Source of the DNA: Pacificitalea manganoxidans
GTDB taxonomy: Bacteria; Pseudomonadota; Alphaproteobacteria; Rhodobacterales; Rhodobacteraceae
Reading direction: 5' to 3'
Assembly: GCF_002504165.1 (NCBI RefSeq)
Contig: NZ_CP021404.1
Span: 1,984,001 to 2,048,000, forward strand
Length of the DNA: 64,000 nt
The notes under the pieces are model-generated. The model was not told the origin of the DNA and did not search any database. It saw nothing but the letters and a program-made list of their open reading frames with translations. Below, in pieces: positions 8,483-17,193 of this stretch; positions within the stretch are counted from its first letter, which is position 1; every line of letters begins with the position of its first letter. The position numbers and the translations under genes were made by a program.

Positions 8483-9859
8483 TCAGAAGAAATCGATGGA
8501 GACCTGCAACAGGCGCTCCACTTCGGGCACGTCGTCGGCCATGGCAAAGATCACGATGACATCGCCCTCGGTGATCCGGGTGCTGCCCACCGGCTTGATC
8601 ACCTTGGTGCCGCTACGCACCGCGCCGACCAACACGCCTTCGGGGAAATCGATGTCGCGGATCATCCGCCCGGCAATGGGCGAGGTCGACAGCACCTGTG
8701 CCTCGATCACCTCGGCCTCCGCATCCCCGATCGAATAGACGCCGCGCACCCGGCCATGCCGGATATGACGCAGGATCGAACTGACGGTGGTGGCGCGGGG
8801 GTTGATATAGGCGTCGATGTCGAGCGGCGACATCAACGGCGTCAGAGTTGGATCGTTGACAAGGCAGATGGTCATCGGGTTGCCGGCGGTCTTGGCCCGC
8901 ACGGCGGCAAGCAGATTGACCTTATCGTCATCGGTCACGCATAGAACGGCATCGGCGCGGTCGGCATTGGCCTCGGTCAGCAGGTTCATGTCGAGCCCGT
9001 CGCCATGCAGCACGATGGTCCGTTCCAACGCGTCGGCGGCACGCTCGGCCACCGCGCGGTTCCGCTCGATCACCTTGGCGCGGACCCGATGGGCGCGGGT
9101 TTCCAGCGCGCGCGCCACAGCCAGCCCGACATTGCCGCCGCCGATAATGACGATGCGCTCCTGCTTGCGGCTCTGCTTGCCAAAGATCTCAAGCGCCCGG
9201 CTCACATCCGCCACATGGGAGCAGAAATAGATCTGATCCCCGGCGAAAAGCTGATCGCCCGCGTCGGGCGCAAAAAGTGTCCCGTTGCGCCGCACCCCGA
9301 CGACGATACAGCGCAGGGTCGAAAACAGGTCGGTCAATTGCCGCAGCGGCGTGTTCAGCACCGGGCAATCGGCGTCCAGCGCGATGCCCAGAAGCTGCGC
9401 CTGACCGTCGAGAAAGCTTTCGGTGTCAAACGCGGCGGGCGCGGCAAGCCGTTGCAGCGCGGCCTCGGCCACCTCCCGCTCCGGGCTGATGACCACGTCG
9501 ATGGGCATGTGATCGCGGCGGTAAAGATCGGAATAAATCGCATCGAGGTAGGATTGCGACCGCAGCCGCGCGACCTTGCGCGGGACGGCGAAGACCGAAT
9601 GCGCCACCTGACAGGTCACCATGTTGACCTCGTCCGAATGGGTGGCGGCGATGATCATGTCGGCGTCACGCGCACCGGCGCTGTCCAGCACATCGGGATA
9701 GGAGGCATGCCCGGCGATGCCCTGCACGTCGAGCGTATCGGTGGCGCGCCGGATCAGTTCGGGGTTGTTGTCGACGACTGTGACGTCGTTGCGCTCCCCG
9801 GACAGGTGCCGCGCGATCTGCCAGCCGACCTGACCGGCGCCGCAGATGATGATTTTCAT
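8483..9859 (-). CDS. trkA: Trk system potassium transporter TrkA
   Basis: TrkA, 458 residues, is the cytoplasmic regulatory ring of the Trk K+ channel. It contains two RCK modules, each beginning with a Rossmann NAD-binding site: MKIIICGAGQVGWQIA at residue 1 and IVIIGGGNVGLAVARA at about residue 230. Each is followed by a TrkA_C domain, with the last one ending in RITEGDVIVIFAMADDVPEVERLL. It is immediately upstream of trkH. In many alphaproteobacteria ntrX precedes trkA; here the upstream region is instead a repeat-bearing intergenic sequence. Confidence 0.95.
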   Translation of the reverse strand: MKIIICGAGQVGWQIARHLSGERNDVTVVDNNPELIRRATDTLDVQGIAGHASYPDVLDSAGARDADMIIAATHSDEVNMVTCQVAHSVFAVPRKVARLRSQSYLDAIYSDLYRRDHMPIDVVISPEREVAEAALQRLAAPAAFDTESFLDGQAQLLGIALDADCPVLNTPLRQLTDLFSTLRCIVVGVRRNGTLFAPDAGDQLFAGDQIYFCSHVADVSRALEIFGKQSRKQERIVIIGGGNVGLAVARALETRAHRVRAKVIERNRAVAERAADALERTIVLHGDGLDMNLLTEANADRADAVLCVTDDDKVNLLAAVRAKTAGNPMTICLVNDPTLTPLMSPLDIDAYINPRATTVSSILRHIRHGRVRGVYSIGDAEAEVIEAQVLSTSPIAGRMIRDIDFPEGVLVGAVRSGTKVIKPVGSTRITEGDVIVIFAMADDVPEVERLLQVSIDFF

Positions 9860-9933
9860 GGGGCGCCCCCGGGGCTGTTGGCGATTGCGACAGGGATGGC
9901 AGAACCCTGCAGGAGCGTCAACGGCCCGCCGCC

Positions 9934-10060
9934 ACTCGGCCTTCTCCCCAAATCACCGCTCGTTCACGGCCAATCTGACCGCCCGCCGTGCCCGGACAAG
10001 CCAGCGACAAGCGGCATCCTCTGGCCCGCAGAGGCCCAGCTGTCACAGTCAGCCCTTGGC
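9934..10060. repeat. Direct repeat, copy 1
   Basis: This 127-nt block aligns without gaps to the block at 10068-10194 and is roughly three quarters identical. Shared landmarks are CACGGCC, GCGCCGTGC-like text, GCATCCTC and GGCCCGCAGA. Confidence 0.75.
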
Positions 10061-10067
10061 CTACGCC

Positions 10068-10194
10068 GCTTGGCCCTCCCCCCATATCACCCTCCGTTCA
10101 CGGCCCGTATTCCCGCGCGCCGTGCAGGGAAAGGCCTGCGACCAGCAGCATCCTCCGGCCCGCAGAAGCTTAGCTATCACCATCACCCCAAGGC
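10068..10194. repeat. Direct repeat, copy 2
   Basis: Second copy of the 127-nt block, 7 nt after copy 1. The 134-nt offset is not a multiple of three, so the two copies would be read in different frames; a protein repeat is unlikely. Confidence 0.75.
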
Positions 10195-10221
10195 GCGCTG
10201 CCGCCGCTTTCGCCGGATGGG

Positions 10222-10983
10222 TCAGATCATCGCGGCAGCCTCGATCCGGGCGTCGACCAGCCTGCGGACCTGAGCCACGACGCGGTCGACCTCGCCACCC
10301 CCGCGATCGCTGACCCGGGCGAGAGACTGCGCCGCGCGCGCCAGATCCGCATCCTCCGCGCTAAAGGCCAGACTGCCGAGAAACTGCGCAAGGTAGTGCA
10401 ACGGCGTGTCGGGCGGCTCCCCATGATCGGAGGTCAGATGCCTGCGGCGCAGCTCCTCCGCAACGTGGGCGAAATCGTCGCGCAGCGCGATGCGGTCAGG
10501 GCAGACCTCCTCCATCGGGATCGCGCGCAGCCCGCCGGTGGGCAGACAGTTTTCGCGTTCCTCCGGTGGCATCGCGGCAATGACCTGCTGCTGAAAGGCG
10601 GCGAGATTGGCGAAGGGTTTGAGCAGAAACCCATCCGCGCCTGCGGCCCGCGCGCCCTGCTCCGCCTCGATCCGCCCGGAGGTCGCTAGGATCACCGGCA
10701 CCCGTGGCACCGACTGGGCCAGTTCCGCGATCAGATCGGCCCCGTCCCCGTCCGGCAGGCCGATATCGATGATGACGACGGTCGGGCGGTAAACCTGCAA
10801 ATGACGCCGGGCGGATTGCAGGCAATCGGCGCGACGGATGCGCGCGCCCGATCTCAGCGTCAGCAGCCGCACGGCTTCGCAGGCGAAGCGGCTGTCTTCG
10901 ACCACCAGCACGGTCATGCCGAGCAAGGGCCGCCCTGGCATGGGTTTACGCTGTGCCATCATATCGGTCAGATTGTCCGCCAT
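10222..10983 (-). CDS. Response regulator receiver protein with unassigned C-terminal region
   Basis: The protein has 253 residues. Residues 20-140 form a CheY-like receiver domain: acidic pair E29-D30, phospho-acceptor D73 in IIDIGLPDGDG, switch T101 in LATSG and the conserved K122 in FLLKPF. The remaining 110 residues are helical and Ala/Arg-rich, with no DNA-binding or enzyme motif I recognise (HYLAQFLGSLAFSAEDADL, then a DRGGGEVDRVVAQVRRLVDA tail). It therefore looks like a stand-alone signalling relay or an output through protein contacts. A good Shine-Dalgarno AGGAG lies 8 nt before the ATG. No histidine kinase is adjacent. Confidence 0.85.
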   Translation of the reverse strand: MADNLTDMMAQRKPMPGRPLLGMTVLVVEDSRFACEAVRLLTLRSGARIRRADCLQSARRHLQVYRPTVVIIDIGLPDGDGADLIAELAQSVPRVPVILATSGRIEAEQGARAAGADGFLLKPFANLAAFQQQVIAAMPPEERENCLPTGGLRAIPMEEVCPDRIALRDDFAHVAEELRRRHLTSDHGEPPDTPLHYLAQFLGSLAFSAEDADLARAAQSLARVSDRGGGEVDRVVAQVRRLVDARIEAAAMI

Positions 10984-11196
10984 GCGAATGCTCCTGTCAG
11001 TGGTGAAGGCCGCCCCGGTATCGAAGCTGCGGACAGTAGAGCGCCTGATCTGCTAATTTTAAGTAAACCGACCGCAATTCCCTGCGCCGGGCCTCTCGCG
11101 CCCGCTCAGCGTGGCCCCCCGCGTCCTTTCGGACCATTGCGGCGCGCGGGCGATGCCGCTAGCGAGGAGCGAAATCGCCTGTCGAGGAGTGTTCCC

Positions 11197-11601
11197 ATGA
11201 TTGGACGTCTGAACCATGTCGCCATCGCGGTGCCGGATCTTGATGCCGCTGCCGCGCAATACCGCGATACGCTGGGTGCGCAGGTGGGCGCGCCGCAGGA
11301 TGAGCCGGACCACGGCGTCACCGTGATCTTTATCGAATTGCCCAACACCAAGATCGAATTGCTGCATCCGCTGGGGGAAAACTCCCCCATTACCGGGTTT
11401 TTGGAAAAAAACCCCGCAGGCGGCATCCATCATATCTGCTACGAGGTCGATGACATCCTTGCCGCGCGCGACCGTCTTGTGACCGCAGGCGCGCGGGTGC
11501 TGGGCGATGGCACGCCCAAGATCGGTGCCCATGGCAAGCCGGTGCTGTTCCTGCACCCCAAGGATTTCAACGGCACGCTGGTCGAACTGGAGCAGGTGTA
11601 A
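11197..11601 (+). CDS. mce: Methylmalonyl-CoA epimerase
   Basis: This 134-residue vicinal-oxygen-chelate enzyme interconverts (S)- and (R)-methylmalonyl-CoA in propionyl-CoA assimilation. The opening motif LNHVAIAVPDLDAA supplies the first metal His (H7); further candidate ligands lie in GGIHHICYEVDD (H78/H79) and GTLVELEQV (E130). The start at 11197 has GAGGAG 7 nt upstream; a longer in-frame extension is not conserved. Its stop overlaps the next ATG by one base (TAATG), giving an mce-DUF1467 pair. Confidence 0.95.
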   Translation: MIGRLNHVAIAVPDLDAAAAQYRDTLGAQVGAPQDEPDHGVTVIFIELPNTKIELLHPLGENSPITGFLEKNPAGGIHHICYEVDDILAARDRLVTAGARVLGDGTPKIGAHGKPVLFLHPKDFNGTLVELEQV

Positions 11602-11894
11602 TGGGTATTACGTCCGCGCTGGTCCTGCTGGCGATCACATGGTTCATGGTGTTGCTGATTATCCTACCGCTGCGCAACACGTCGCAGGGGGAGGCCGGAC
11701 GCATCGTGCCGGGCACCCATGCCTCCGCGCCCGATGATTTCCGCGCCGGTCGCAAGGCGTGGATCACAACACTGATCGCCGTGCCGATCTGGCTCGTGCT
11801 GGTCGCCGTGATCCTGTCCGGCTGGATCACGCTGGACGATATCGACATTTTTGATCGTTACGCGCCGGACCGCTACGACCACAGCGACCGCTGA
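11601..11894 (+). CDS. DUF1467 family membrane protein
   Basis: This 97-residue protein has two transmembrane helices: about 4-24 (ALVLLAITWFMVLLIILPL) and about 56-76 (TTLIAVPIWLVLVAVILSG). The segment between them (RNTSQGEAGRIVPGTHASAP) is typical of DUF1467. It is translationally coupled to mce through TAATG. DUF1467 genes are regularly found behind mce in Rhodobacteraceae; the function is unknown. The C-terminus is rich in Asp, Arg and Tyr. Confidence 0.88.
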   Translation: MGITSALVLLAITWFMVLLIILPLRNTSQGEAGRIVPGTHASAPDDFRAGRKAWITTLIAVPIWLVLVAVILSGWITLDDIDIFDRYAPDRYDHSDR

Positions 11895-11910
11895 GCAAAC
11901 GGGCGTGGGG

Positions 11911-12621
11911 TCAGCCCCCGCTCCGCTCCAGCCGGTGGAACATGTGGGTGAAGGTCGCCGCGCCGAGGATCGGCACGAACAGGTTCACCAGCGGGATCGA
12001 CAGCGGCGCCGCCATCAAGAACCCGGCGATCCAGATCCGCGCGCGATGCCGTTTGCGCGCGGCCAGCGCCCCGGCCCGTCCCAGACGGCGCATCGCGACC
12101 ATCTGGAAATATTCCCGGCCCAGCAGATACCCGTTCACCGCCCAGAACAGGAGCGGGCCGAACGGGCCGACGATGAAATAAAGCCCCAGCGCCACGATAT
12201 TGACGGCGATCATCAGCCCCAGAAACCCGGCGCTGTCAGCGAGCATATCGCGCCATGATATCCGCGGAACCGGCGGCAAATGCGGATAATGGCGAGCTTC
12301 GACCGCTTCGGCCACGTCATCGAGAAAGAACCCGGTGAAGGCCGAGGCCACTGGCACCATCAAAAACACGCTCAGCGCCAGCACCAGCAAAACAGATGCC
12401 GCGGACGCCACCGAGTCGAGCCATGTGATCTGCACCCCGATAAACGGCAGCGTCACGGTTTCCGGGATGAACAGGTTGGCCCCGGCGGCGAACAGCACGC
12501 AGACCGCCACCAGCAGGCCCACGGTCAGGGCAAGCCCCAACAGCAGCACCCGCAGGAAGCGACGGTCAAACAGCTGGCTGACCGCCTTGGCGAAATCATT
12601 CAGGATCACGCGTCGATCCAT
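11911..12621 (-). CDS. EI24/CysZ-like membrane protein
   Basis: This 236-residue integral membrane protein has about four hydrophobic segments: FLRVLLLGLALTVGLLVAV, ASVLLVLALSVFLMVPVAS, LGLMIAVNIVALGLYFIVGP and WIAGFLMAAPLSIPLVNLF. The pattern GYLLGREYFQMVAMRRLG and FLDDVAEAVE near the middle matches the EI24 (CysZ) family, whose E. coli member imports sulfate. No cysteine biosynthesis gene is nearby, so the substrate is not established. The gene start overlaps the end of the upstream nitroreductase gene by 16 nt on the same strand, suggesting an operon. Confidence 0.78.
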   Translation of the reverse strand: MDRRVILNDFAKAVSQLFDRRFLRVLLLGLALTVGLLVAVCVLFAAGANLFIPETVTLPFIGVQITWLDSVASAASVLLVLALSVFLMVPVASAFTGFFLDDVAEAVEARHYPHLPPVPRISWRDMLADSAGFLGLMIAVNIVALGLYFIVGPFGPLLFWAVNGYLLGREYFQMVAMRRLGRAGALAARKRHRARIWIAGFLMAAPLSIPLVNLFVPILGAATFTHMFHRLERSGG

Positions 12622-13184
12622 GTGGTGATGGCCGAGATATCCGGGCGCGGGCGTTCCGGCGGAGCGGAGTTTTCAGTGCCGACATGAATGATTCCGGCGA
12701 CGATCTCGCCTTCTTTCAGGCCATAGGCCGCCTCGGCAAAGGGGCGGTCATGCGCGACCCAGCCGGTCAGCCAGTTCGCGCCCCAACCCGACGCAAGCGC
12801 GGCGTTCAGCAGGCCAAGGCAGACCGCGCCCGAGGACAGGATTTGTTCGATCCACGGCACTTTCGGATGCTCCACCGGCGCCGCGATGACGACGATGGCC
12901 AGCGGCGATTGCGCGAATTGGCCGACGCCCTTGTCGATCTGCACAGCCTCCAGCCCCGCCTCGGCACCACGGGTCGCGGCAAGCTCGGCCAGACGATCCA
13001 GCGCGGGACGCTCCAGCACGACAAAGCGCCACGGTTCCAGCTTACCATGATCGGGGCAGCGGGCGGCGGCGGCGAGGATCGGCCCCAGTTCGGCCCGATC
13101 GGGCGCCGGACCGGACAGCGTCTTGGCCGGGCGGGACCGGCGGTTGAGCAGGAATTCAAGCGCGGAAGGATTGGGATCGGGCAT
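12606..13184 (-). CDS. Nitroreductase family protein
   Basis: This 192-residue FMN-dependent oxidoreductase belongs to the short (YdjA-like) nitroreductase group. The FMN-binding RRSRPAK motif is at the N-terminus (residues 15-21), followed by AAARCPDHGKLEPWRFVVL, and the central GAVCLGLLNAALASGWGANWLTGW is characteristic. The start ATG at 13184 (MPDPNPSALEFLLNRRS) is preferred over an upstream one that lacks conserved sequence. It overlaps the CysZ-like gene by 16 nt. The physiological substrate is unknown. Confidence 0.9.
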   Translation of the reverse strand: MPDPNPSALEFLLNRRSRPAKTLSGPAPDRAELGPILAAAARCPDHGKLEPWRFVVLERPALDRLAELAATRGAEAGLEAVQIDKGVGQFAQSPLAIVVIAAPVEHPKVPWIEQILSSGAVCLGLLNAALASGWGANWLTGWVAHDRPFAEAAYGLKEGEIVAGIIHVGTENSAPPERPRPDISAITTWIDA

Positions 13185-13269
13185 CTGAACCTCGGGTTGT
13201 TGCCCGCTCAGATCTGGGGGATTTGGCGGCGGGGTGCAAGGCCATGCCCCGCACTCCGCCCCGGTCTGC

Positions 13270-15396
13270 TCAGCCGTCCGATGCCGAATCGCCTGCGTCC
13301 GCGTCCGCGTCGCTCTCCGGCGCCGCATTCAGGATCGCGGAGACGGGCGCCAGCGCCACGTCCTCGGCGCGGGCCCCATCGGACCAGCCCATCAGGGCCG
13401 TCAGCGTATCGGGATAGGTGCGCCCGATCATAATCACCGAGCCGGTCTTAATCGCCTCGAACGCGGCGCGGTCCATATAGCGCTCGATCAGCGGGGCATC
13501 CTCGCGCGCATCATCAAGCGCGCGAAAGATCAGCGCGGCGGGCACGTTCTGCGCCTCCGCCTCGCGCAGGGCGCCGTTCAGGCCGCGATCCCACAGCACC
13601 ATCCCCTGCCCGTCCCGTCCCGCGATCAACGCGGCATCCTGCGCGGCGATGCGGCTGGTGCCAAACCCTCCGGCATCCGGTTCGAGCAGCGCCACGACGC
13701 CTTCGACCCCCGCCAGACGATCCCCCAGCGCGCCCGCGACATCGCGACCCAGCAACAGCACCTCATGGCCCTGCGCGCGGTAGGCCGCCACCCGCAGCGC
13801 CAGATCGTCCCGCGCGGGATCGACCGCGACGCTGACGGTGAAGGGCAGATTGGCCAGACCCTCCGGCCCCATTCCGCCGGGCACATCGATCAGCACGACC
13901 GACAGCAACGGCAATTGTAACGGATTGGAAAACGGCATCGCATAGCGGATCAGCGCGGGCAGCGTGTCAGAACTCAGGCTCGACATCGACGCGGCTTCGG
14001 TCTCATCAGCGGGAAGATCCGTCGGCAGCGCGTCGGCGGCGGCGGCCTCCTGCGAGGCGGGCTCCGCGCCGATGGTCGGCAGACGCCCGGTGATGACGCC
14101 TGCGACCGGCGCGCTTTCGTCCTCACGCAGCAACTGGTCCGTGACGATGCGCGGGCGATCAGCGTCGCTGGTCGCGGGATCGAGTTGATCGCCGGAGATG
14201 CCGGGCACGGTTTCGGGCGACACCTCGAACAGCCGCGTCGGCGCAGCCGGCGCCACCGGCGCGCCGGTCAGCGGATCCAGTTGCGGGGTGCGCGCGCTTG
14301 GGTCTGTGTCGCCGGGCTGTATCGCGACCGGGTCCAGCGTGCCGGGCGCGGGCCCTGCATCGGCCTGCGTGCCCGCGACGGGAAACGCCTGTATTGGTTG
14401 GATCGGCCCCAGCGGCGCGCCCTGCACCATGTCAGCGGTGCGACTGTCGAGAATGCCGCTTTCGCTGGCACTGGGCACGGGCTGCATCGGGGCGGCGGCG
14501 CCGACCATGCGCGCGTTGACGGATGCGCTGACCTGCGGCGCGGCGCTGTCCGTGGCGACCTGCGGTGCCGCATCGCGGCCACCCACCGGCGCAGTGGTCA
14601 CAGCGCTGTTGGCGGTGGCGGGTGTTTCGGCAGGGGGCAGCGGCGCGGCGGGATCGGTGTCCGGCACCATCCCATCGCGGGTGATTTCGACCGGACCCGT
14701 GCCCAGCGGCGCGGGATCGGCCTGCATCGCGGCCTGCGGCGCGTCGACGCCCTCGGTTTCGTCGGCGGGCTGTTCCAGCCCGCGTCCCGGAGCGGTCAGC
14801 ATCTGCGGCGACACCGGCGGCGCGGTGTCGGGCTGCGGCGTGGCCGTGGGCGCAGCGGAGCGCGGCAATCCCGCAGGGCTGCCCGCCGCGCTTGCGGGCG
14901 CGCCGTCGATCCCCGGCAAGGCGGGCGTCACATCAGGGCGCGCGCGGGCGAATTCCGAACCGGCGGGCAAATCGATCCCCGGCGCGACCTGCGGATCGAC
15001 GCGGGTTTTCTGACGCTCGATACCTTCAGGCGCGCGGGGGGTAACCTCCCCCGCCGGGGCCTCCAGCCCGATGCGGGGCTCGGATGCGCCGTTACCGGCG
15101 GCGGATGGCACAGAAGTGCCGTCATCCACCGCGCTGGACTGATCGCGCGGATCGGGTTGCGCGGGCGTGGGAACGGGGTCCGCACCGGCTTCGGGCAGGG
15201 GCGCGATGACGCCATCACCCTCAGCGGCGGGGGAGCCTGCGTCAGGCAGATCGCCCACCTCCGCCCCGCGCGGCGCGGGGCGCAGCGCGCCATCCTCGAC
15301 CACCACCGGCAAAGGCGACAGCAGCGATACGTTGATCAACACCACGATGCTGACCAAACCGCCCCAGATCACCCCGATCAGAATACCGCGCCCCAT
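13270..15396 (-). CDS. Divergent polysaccharide deacetylase (YibQ/DUF610-like) with long disordered region
   Basis: The protein has 708 residues. An N-terminal membrane anchor (residues 5-28, ILIGVIWGGLVSIVVLINVS) is followed by about 430 residues rich in Pro, Ala, Asp and Thr with no fold. The C-terminal 230 residues resemble the divergent polysaccharide deacetylase family: PFTVSVAVDPARDDLALRVAA, the QGHEVLL strand, and ALIFRALDDAREDAPLI. Family members are thought to act on cell-envelope glycans; the classical catalytic His/Asp set is not obvious here. The repetitive composition makes the middle hard to align. It is divergent from trpG. Confidence 0.78.
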   Translation of the reverse strand: MGRGILIGVIWGGLVSIVVLINVSLLSPLPVVVEDGALRPAPRGAEVGDLPDAGSPAAEGDGVIAPLPEAGADPVPTPAQPDPRDQSSAVDDGTSVPSAAGNGASEPRIGLEAPAGEVTPRAPEGIERQKTRVDPQVAPGIDLPAGSEFARARPDVTPALPGIDGAPASAAGSPAGLPRSAAPTATPQPDTAPPVSPQMLTAPGRGLEQPADETEGVDAPQAAMQADPAPLGTGPVEITRDGMVPDTDPAAPLPPAETPATANSAVTTAPVGGRDAAPQVATDSAAPQVSASVNARMVGAAAPMQPVPSASESGILDSRTADMVQGAPLGPIQPIQAFPVAGTQADAGPAPGTLDPVAIQPGDTDPSARTPQLDPLTGAPVAPAAPTRLFEVSPETVPGISGDQLDPATSDADRPRIVTDQLLREDESAPVAGVITGRLPTIGAEPASQEAAAADALPTDLPADETEAASMSSLSSDTLPALIRYAMPFSNPLQLPLLSVVLIDVPGGMGPEGLANLPFTVSVAVDPARDDLALRVAAYRAQGHEVLLLGRDVAGALGDRLAGVEGVVALLEPDAGGFGTSRIAAQDAALIAGRDGQGMVLWDRGLNGALREAEAQNVPAALIFRALDDAREDAPLIERYMDRAAFEAIKTGSVIMIGRTYPDTLTALMGWSDGARAEDVALAPVSAILNAAPESDADADAGDSASDG

Positions 15397-15583
15397 ATGG
15401 ACCCCCTGCTCTGTCCGTGCCGCCCGTCTGCCGGGCGCGCGACGGACGCCTGCGCATTACCTCGTGGCATCCGGTCTTCGCCGGGTTCGACCCTATGGTG
15501 GCCTTGACCCCGGCGGACGCCTCGGAGCATGTATAGCCCGACCCGTGCGCGGGTTCACCTGAAAACCTCCCACGAGGCCCGAC

Positions 15584-16165
15584 ATGCTTCTGCTCATCGA
15601 CAACTACGACAGCTTTACCTACAACCTCGTCCATTACCTGGGCGAGCTTGGCGCCGAGGTGAAGGTCTGGCGTAACGACGCGCTCGACGTGCAGCAGGCC
15701 ATGGGCCTGAACGCGGCAGGTGTATTGCTGTCGCCCGGCCCCTGCACCCCGGCCGAGGCCGGAATTTGCCTGCCGCTGATCGATGCCGCTGCCGAAACCG
15801 GTCTGCCGCTGATGGGCGTGTGTCTGGGCCATCAGGCCATCGGCGCGGCCTTCGGCGGCAAAGTCGTGCGGTGCCATGAAATCGTGCATGGCAAACTGGG
15901 CACGGTCCATCATGACGGGCGCGGGCTGTTTGCGGGCATCGACGGTCCGTTTCAGGCCACACGCTATCATTCGCTGATCGTCGAACGTGAAAGCCTGCCC
16001 GATTGTCTGGAAATCACCGCATGGCTGGAGGATGGCACCATCATGGGGCTGCGTCACCGTGACCTGCCCATCGAAGGTGTGCAATTCCATCCCGAAAGCA
16101 TCCGCTCCGAACATGGGCATACGATGCTGCGCAACTTTCTTCAGATGATGAAGGTGCCGGCATGA
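15584..16165 (+). CDS. trpG: Anthranilate synthase component II (glutamine amidotransferase)
   Basis: TrpG, 193 residues, releases ammonia from glutamine for anthranilate synthesis by TrpE, the first step of tryptophan formation; it may also serve para-aminobenzoate synthesis. The class I amidotransferase triad is complete: Cys80 in [10 protein letters not shown], His169 and Glu171 in GVQFHPES. The N-terminal [20 protein letters not shown] is canonical. GAGG precedes the ATG by about 6 nt. trpE is not in the window, so this run starts with trpG. The stop overlaps trpD (ATGA). Confidence 0.97.
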   Translation: MLLLIDNYDSFTYNLVHYLGELGAEVKVWRNDALDVQQAMGLNAAGVLLSPGPCTPAEAGICLPLIDAAAETGLPLMGVCLGHQAIGAAFGGKVVRCHEIVHGKLGTVHHDGRGLFAGIDGPFQATRYHSLIVERESLPDCLEITAWLEDGTIMGLRHRDLPIEGVQFHPESIRSEHGHTMLRNFLQMMKVPA

Positions 16166-17193
16166 GCAGCACGAGCGATACGCTAAAGCCGCTGATCGGC
16201 ATCGCCGCCGGGCGCAGCCTGAGCCGGGACGAAGCCGAAACCGCGTTCGAAGCGCTGTTCCGGGGCGAAGCCAGCGCCGCGCAGATCGGCGGGTTTCTCA
16301 TGGCGCTCAGGACGCGCGGCGAGACGGTGGACGAAATCGCCGCCGCCGCCGCCGTCATGCGCGCCCATTGCAAACCGGTCCGTGCCCCGAAAGGCGCGAT
16401 CGACATCGTTGGCACCGGCGGTGACGGCAAGGGCACGTTGAATATCTCGACCGCGACGGCCTTTGTCGTCGCGGGAACGGGCGTGCCTGTGGCCAAGCAT
16501 GGCAACCGCAATCTGAGCTCCAAATCCGGCGCAGCGGATGCGCTGGGGGCGCTTGGCATTGATGTGATGGTCGGGCCTGAGATGGTGGAACGGGCGCTGG
16601 CCGAGATCGGCATCGGCTTCATGATGGCACCAATGCACCACCCGGCGATGGCCCATGTCGGCCCCGCGCGCACCGAGCTTGGCACGCGCACGATCTTTAA
16701 CATCCTTGGACCGCTGACCAATCCCGCAGGCGTCACGCGCCAATTGACCGGGGCGTTTTCGCGCGACCTGATCCGCCCTATGGCCGAAACCCTGCGTGAC
16801 CTCGGCTCCGAGGCCGCGTGGCTGGTGCATGGCGGCGACGGCACCGATGAATTGTCTATCGCGGGCGTCTCCTATGTGGCGGAACTGCGCGACGGCACGG
16901 TGACCGAGCGCGAACTGCACCCGGACGAGGCGGGACTGCCCGTTCACCCGTTCGAGGATCTGCTGGGCGGTGCGCCTGAAGATAACGGACGCGCCTTTGC
17001 CGCGCTGCTCGATGGCACACACAGCGCCTATCGCGATGCGGTTCTGCTGAATGCCGCCGCGGCGCTGGTGCTGACCGAACGGGTCACCAGCCTGCCTGAC
17101 GGCGTCGCGATGGCAGCCGAAAGCATCGACAGCGGCGCGGCACGGGCCAAGGTCGACGGGCTCGCGCGGCTATGCGCCTCGCAACCCGCATGA
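16162..17193 (+). CDS. trpD: Anthranilate phosphoribosyltransferase
   Basis: TrpD, 343 residues, transfers the phosphoribosyl group of PRPP to anthranilate. The PRPP-binding loop reads [15 protein letters not shown], followed by [21 protein letters not shown] and the anthranilate-contact region [22 protein letters not shown]. Length and order are normal for the family. Its ATG overlaps the trpG stop and its own stop overlaps the ung start (ATGA at both ends), so the three are likely translated as a unit. Confidence 0.97.
   Translation: MSSTSDTLKPLIGIAAGRSLSRDEAETAFEALFRGEASAAQIGGFLMALRTRGETVDEIAAAAAVMRAHCKPVRAPKGAIDIVGTGGDGKGTLNISTATAFVVAGTGVPVAKHGNRNLSSKSGAADALGALGIDVMVGPEMVERALAEIGIGFMMAPMHHPAMAHVGPARTELGTRTIFNILGPLTNPAGVTRQLTGAFSRDLIRPMAETLRDLGSEAAWLVHGGDGTDELSIAGVSYVAELRDGTVTERELHPDEAGLPVHPFEDLLGGAPEDNGRAFAALLDGTHSAYRDAVLLNAAAALVLTERVTSLPDGVAMAAESIDSGAARAKVDGLARLCASQPA

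Larger units (their letters stand above)
9860..10221. other. Intergenic region with a duplicated element
   Basis: The 360 bp between trkA and the response regulator gene contain no credible gene. Most of it is two diverged direct copies of a 127-nt sequence (listed separately). The frames open in this stretch differ between the two copies, which argues against coding. Confidence 0.6.

Noticed and set aside
9988-10173. 61-codon ORF in the duplicated region
   Set aside because: The duplicate copy would be read in another frame, and composition is that of non-coding GC-rich DNA.
14198-15013. 271-codon plus-strand frame opposite the YibQ-like gene
   Set aside because: The repetitive Pro/Ala-coding DNA gives open frames on both strands; only the minus-strand frame has a membrane anchor and a C-terminal domain.
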